From: Eubacterium sp. CAG:786
GTDB taxonomy: Bacteria; Bacillota; Clostridia; Oscillospirales; Ruminococcaceae
Assembly (NCBI GenBank): GCA_000432175.1
Contig: HF989404.1
Location: 6,275 to 15,374 of the forward strand
Length of the DNA: 9,100 nt
Direction of reading: 5' to 3'
This document shows, piece after piece, positions 6,809 through 9,100 of the stretch. The notes under the pieces were generated by a model. It searched no databases. It worked only from the letters and a program-made list of their open reading frames with translations, and was not told the DNA's origin. Numbering within the stretch: position 1 is the stretch's first letter; each line of letters begins with the position of its first letter. The position numbers were made by a program, and so were the translations under genes.

Positions 6809-6852
6809 TAACTACGGTTCCGAATTATATTTTGGGTTCGTATTATTTGCTC

Positions 6853-6881
6853 TTGATTTTTCCCGCAAAATGTGGTATAAT
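6853..6881 (+). promoter_or_regulatory. rnpB promoter
   Basis: TTGATT (6853-6858) and a consensus TATAAT (6876-6881) are 17 bases apart. TG at 6873-6874 makes an extended -10. It lies 23 bases before the RNase P RNA closing stem, as expected for a strong stable-RNA promoter. A 16-base palindrome follows at 6889-6904. Confidence 0.8.
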
Positions 6882-6902
6882 AACATAGACACTGTTTACA
6901 GT

Positions 6903-7248
6903 GTGGGACTTCATTATATGACCGCGGGGCTGGCAACAGCAATGAGGAAAGTCCGAGCATCACAGAGCAGGGTAACTGATAACATCAGCCGAGGGCGACC
7001 TTAGGGCAAGTGCAACAGAGATATACCGCAGCGAAAACTGTAAGGGTGGAAAGGCGAGGTAAGAGCTCACCGGGGTGCAGGCGACTGCACCGCCATGTAA
7101 ACCCTACCCGATGCAACACCGATTGGTGCGGGGGATAACGCGTCTGCTCGGCGCGCCCCGTTGAAAGGTGGCTTGAGCGTAATGGCAACATTGCGCCTAG
7201 ATAGATGGTCATACACGACAGAACTCGGCTTACCGATGGAGTCCCTAT
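6903..7248 (+). ncRNA. rnpB: RNase P RNA, bacterial type A
   Basis: This is the catalytic RNA of RNase P, which cuts the 5' leader from precursor tRNAs. The conserved segments appear in order: GAGGAAAGTCCGAGC (6944-6958), CAGAGCAGGGTAACTG (6963-6978), GTGCAACAGAGA (7010-7021), AAGGGTGGAAAGG, GGTAAGAGCTCACCG, GTAAACCC, and CACGACAGAACTCGGCTTA (7214-7232). The ends are set by the closing helix P1: GGGACTTCAT (6905-6914) pairs over ten positions, including G-U, with ATGGAGTCCC (7236-7245). Both the layout and the motifs follow the type A fold, as usual in Clostridia, not the type B of Bacillus. Exact termini are uncertain by a few bases. Small open frames inside it on either strand are not genes. 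Confidence 0.97.
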
Positions 7249-7261
7249 CATGCATATTACT

Positions 7262-7289
7262 ATCCCGGAAACTGCTGTATTTCCGGGAT
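7262..7289 (+). terminator. Hairpin after rnpB, possible terminator or leader structure
   Basis: ATCCCGGAAA (7262-7271) pairs perfectly with TTTCCGGGAT (7280-7289) across an eight-base loop. Only TTGC follows, so the T run is poor. The loop and right flank can also pair with 7296-7315, giving an alternative fold followed by TTTTATT. It may end rnpB or control read-through into the synthetase gene. Confidence 0.45.
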
Positions 7290-7351
7290 TTGCAGTACAG
7301 CGGCAATTGCAGTTTTATTCCACATAAAGCATTATCAGGAAAGGAACGCAC

Positions 7352-9028
7352 ATGGATATCCCATCTTACCACCTCAACTTCGTCAACGAAGAATACGACG
7401 AGAACGGCATGCTGAAAAAGTTCAGCATAAAATACCCCGAGAACTTCAACTACGCCTACGATATCATCGACAAGTACGGTGAACTTGAACCCGACCGCCG
7501 TGCGCTCATGTGGGTGGACCTTGAGGGCAACGAGAAGCTTTTCACATTCGGCGACCTGTCAAGGCTCTCCACAAAGGCTGCGAACATGTTCCGCGGCTGG
7601 GGCATAAAAAAGGGCGACAAGGTCATGCTCGTCCTCAAGAGAAACTACCAGTACTGGTACGCTATCCTCGGTCTGATGAAGATAGGCGCGATCGCAATTC
7701 CCGCGACCCACATGCTCACCACCAAGGATTTTCAGTACCGCTTTCAGGCTGCGGACGTTTCCGCGATAATCGCGACTGCGCACGCTGACGTTGCCCGCTA
7801 CATCAACGAAGCCGACGAGCTCCTCGGGGACAGACACCTGCGCGTAAAGGCGATCGTCAACGGCACCTACGAGGGCTGGCGCGACTTTGATGAAGAGATC
7901 GAGAACTACCCCGATACCATGGAGCGCATTCCCACCCGCGCCGACGAACTGCACCTGTTGTACTTCACATCCGGCACCACCGGATACCCCAAGATGGTTG
8001 TACACGACCACGCATACGGCCTTGCGCATATCCAGACAGCAAAGCACTGGCAGAACGTTGACCCCGACGGAATTCACCTCACCATCAGCGACACCGGCTG
8101 GGCTAAGGCGGCATGGGGCAAGCTCTACGGTCAGCTGGCAATGGGAACATGCGTTTTCGTGTACGACTTCGACAAGTTCATTCCTGAGAACATGCTCAAG
8201 ATAATGGAGAAATACAGAATAACCACGTTCTGCGCTCCCCCGACAATGTTCCGCTTCTTCATCAAGGAGGGCATCGGCAAGTACGACCTCTCCAGCCTGA
8301 AATACTGCACAATCGCAGGCGAGGCGCTCAACCCCGAGGTGTTCAACAAGTGGTATGAATACACCGGTATAAAGCTCATGGAGGGCTTCGGGCAGACTGA
8401 ATCCACCGCGATACTCGCGAACATCACCGGCATGACACCAAAGCCCGGAAGCATGGGCAAACCCTCCCCGCTGTACGACGTTGACCTCGTTGACAGCGAC
8501 GGAAACCCCGTTCCCGTCGGGGAAGTCGGAGAGATAGTCGTGCACGGTGAATACTGCCACACGCCGGGACTTTTCCGCGGCTACTACAACAGCAAGGAAC
8601 TCACCGACGAGGCATGGCACGACGGAATGTACCACACCGGCGACACCGCATACCGCGACGAGGACGGCTACTACTGGTACGTCAGCCGCAACGACGACGT
8701 TATCAAGTCCAGCGGCTACCGCGTGGGGCCGTTCGAGGTTGAGAGCGTGCTAATGATGCACCCGGCAGTGCTGGAATGCGCAGTAACCGGCGTGCCCGAC
8801 CCGATAAGAGGTCAGCTTGTAAAGGCGACTATCGTCCTCACAAAGATGTACGCCCCCAGCGACGAACTCGCGGAGGAACTCAAGGAATTCGTGAAGCACA
8901 ATACCGCCCCCTACAAGTACCCGCGGTCAATCGAATTCGTCGATGAACTCCCCAAGACCATCAGCGGAAAGATAATGCGCGCCGAAATACGCCGCAGGGA
9001 CCTGAATAAATACAGGAATAAAAAGTAA
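7352..9028 (+). CDS. AMP-forming acyl-CoA synthetase (acetyl/medium-chain type)
   Basis: This 558-residue enzyme of the ANL superfamily would activate a carboxylic acid with ATP to an acyl-adenylate and transfer the acyl group to CoA. Core motifs: YFTSGTTGYPK at 204-214 (ATP phosphate loop), SDTGWAKA at 246-253, GFGQTE at 345-350, YHTGD at 427-431, KSSGYRVGPFEVE at 452-464 (hinge region), and the catalytic lysine K540 in PKTISGKIMR. Overall length and motif wording resemble the acetyl-CoA synthetase/medium-chain (MACS) branch; the acid used cannot be decided from motifs, and short or branched chains or aromatic acids are possible. The start is supported by AGGAAAGGA (7337-7345) six bases before the ATG. 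No clear promoter of its own was found in the 103 bases after rnpB, so it may depend on read-through or a weak promoter. It is complete, and no terminator is visible in the 72 bases after it. Confidence 0.92.
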   Translation: MDIPSYHLNFVNEEYDENGMLKKFSIKYPENFNYAYDIIDKYGELEPDRRALMWVDLEGNEKLFTFGDLSRLSTKAANMFRGWGIKKGDKVMLVLKRNYQYWYAILGLMKIGAIAIPATHMLTTKDFQYRFQAADVSAIIATAHADVARYINEADELLGDRHLRVKAIVNGTYEGWRDFDEEIENYPDTMERIPTRADELHLLYFTSGTTGYPKMVVHDHAYGLAHIQTAKHWQNVDPDGIHLTISDTGWAKAAWGKLYGQLAMGTCVFVYDFDKFIPENMLKIMEKYRITTFCAPPTMFRFFIKEGIGKYDLSSLKYCTIAGEALNPEVFNKWYEYTGIKLMEGFGQTESTAILANITGMTPKPGSMGKPSPLYDVDLVDSDGNPVPVGEVGEIVVHGEYCHTPGLFRGYYNSKELTDEAWHDGMYHTGDTAYRDEDGYYWYVSRNDDVIKSSGYRVGPFEVESVLMMHPAVLECAVTGVPDPIRGQLVKATIVLTKMYAPSDELAEELKEFVKHNTAPYKYPRSIEFVDELPKTISGKIMRAEIRRRDLNKYRNKK

Positions 9029-9100
9029 ATGCGGAGGTTGGATTAATTCGGGTTTTGCGCACTTGAGTGCTAATGCTGATGGATAAAGTAACGGGCTGCG

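Larger units (their letters stand above)
6621..6826. repeat. 206-base inverted-repeat element enclosing three hairpins
   Basis: The arms at 6621-6649 and 6798-6826 are complementary at 26 of 29 positions (core CGGAACCGTAGTT with AACTACGGTTCCG). Between them lie three perfect hairpins, at 6654-6670, 6700-6728 and 6756-6772. No open frame with a ribosome binding site and no clear target-site duplication were seen. It could be a MITE-like insertion, a REP-type palindromic unit or a structured RNA. Together with the rnpB promoter it accounts for the gene-free stretch 6614-6902. Confidence 0.65.

Noticed and set aside
6690..7004. 104-codon plus-strand open frame over the inverted repeats and rnpB
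   Set aside because: It runs through the hairpin element, the rnpB promoter and the RNase P RNA, has no ribosome binding site and no protein-like pattern.
7559..8635. 358-codon open frame on the minus strand
   Set aside because: It is antisense to the acyl-CoA synthetase, which carries every family motif. No start signal or domain was seen.
9029..9100. Short inverted repeat GCACT/AGTGC near 9059-9070 as terminator for the synthetase
   Set aside because: The loop would be two bases, the stem five, and no T run follows.

Overview
The window looks like a chromosomal segment of an anaerobic Clostridia-class Firmicute, possibly a GC-rich gut Oscillospirales/Ruminococcus-like lineage. The evidence is purine-rich ribosome binding sites (GGAGG type), sigma-A-like promoters, a type A RNase P RNA (usual in Clostridia but not in Bacillus), a HemZ-type radical SAM protein, and GC-rich coding regions that still use ATA for isoleucine freely. 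The taxonomic call is an inference from style, not from a match. All genes found are on the + strand.

Region 1 (1-570) is AT-rich. It holds the 3' part of a small multi-pass membrane protein whose C-terminal zinc ribbon is disrupted by a near-tandem repeat and a run of five G. A rho-independent terminator follows.

Region 2 (590-5754) is a compact operon with its own extended -10 promoter. It encodes a PHP-family phosphoesterase, a 729-residue fusion of two phosphoribosyltransferase-like units (PRTase_2-TRSP and StiP/PRTase_1-PELOTA), a HAD phosphatase and a HemZ-like radical SAM protein. Gaps between genes are 15, -8 and 3 bases. The fusion and the HAD are recognisable parts of the biosynthetic module known from tellurite-resistance (Ter) stress clusters. 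No TerD, ATP-grasp or C-C bond lyase gene is present in the window. This stripped-down, refitted module is the most interesting system here. By inference it makes or edits a ribosylated, phosphorylated small molecule or nucleotide-like compound.

Region 3 (5780-6613) carries two tandem paralogous small membrane proteins of the Tic20/DUF4870-like type. Each has its own strong ribosome binding site, and they share an almost identical 3' end at DNA level.

Region 4 (6614-6902) has no protein gene. It is a dense array of inverted repeats: two 29-base arms (26 of 29 complementary) enclosing three perfect hairpins, plus a heptamer repeat. It ends with the promoter of rnpB.

Region 5 (about 6905-9028) holds the RNase P RNA gene, a leader with competing hairpins, and a 558-residue AMP-forming acyl-CoA synthetase. 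The last 72 bases show no supportable feature.
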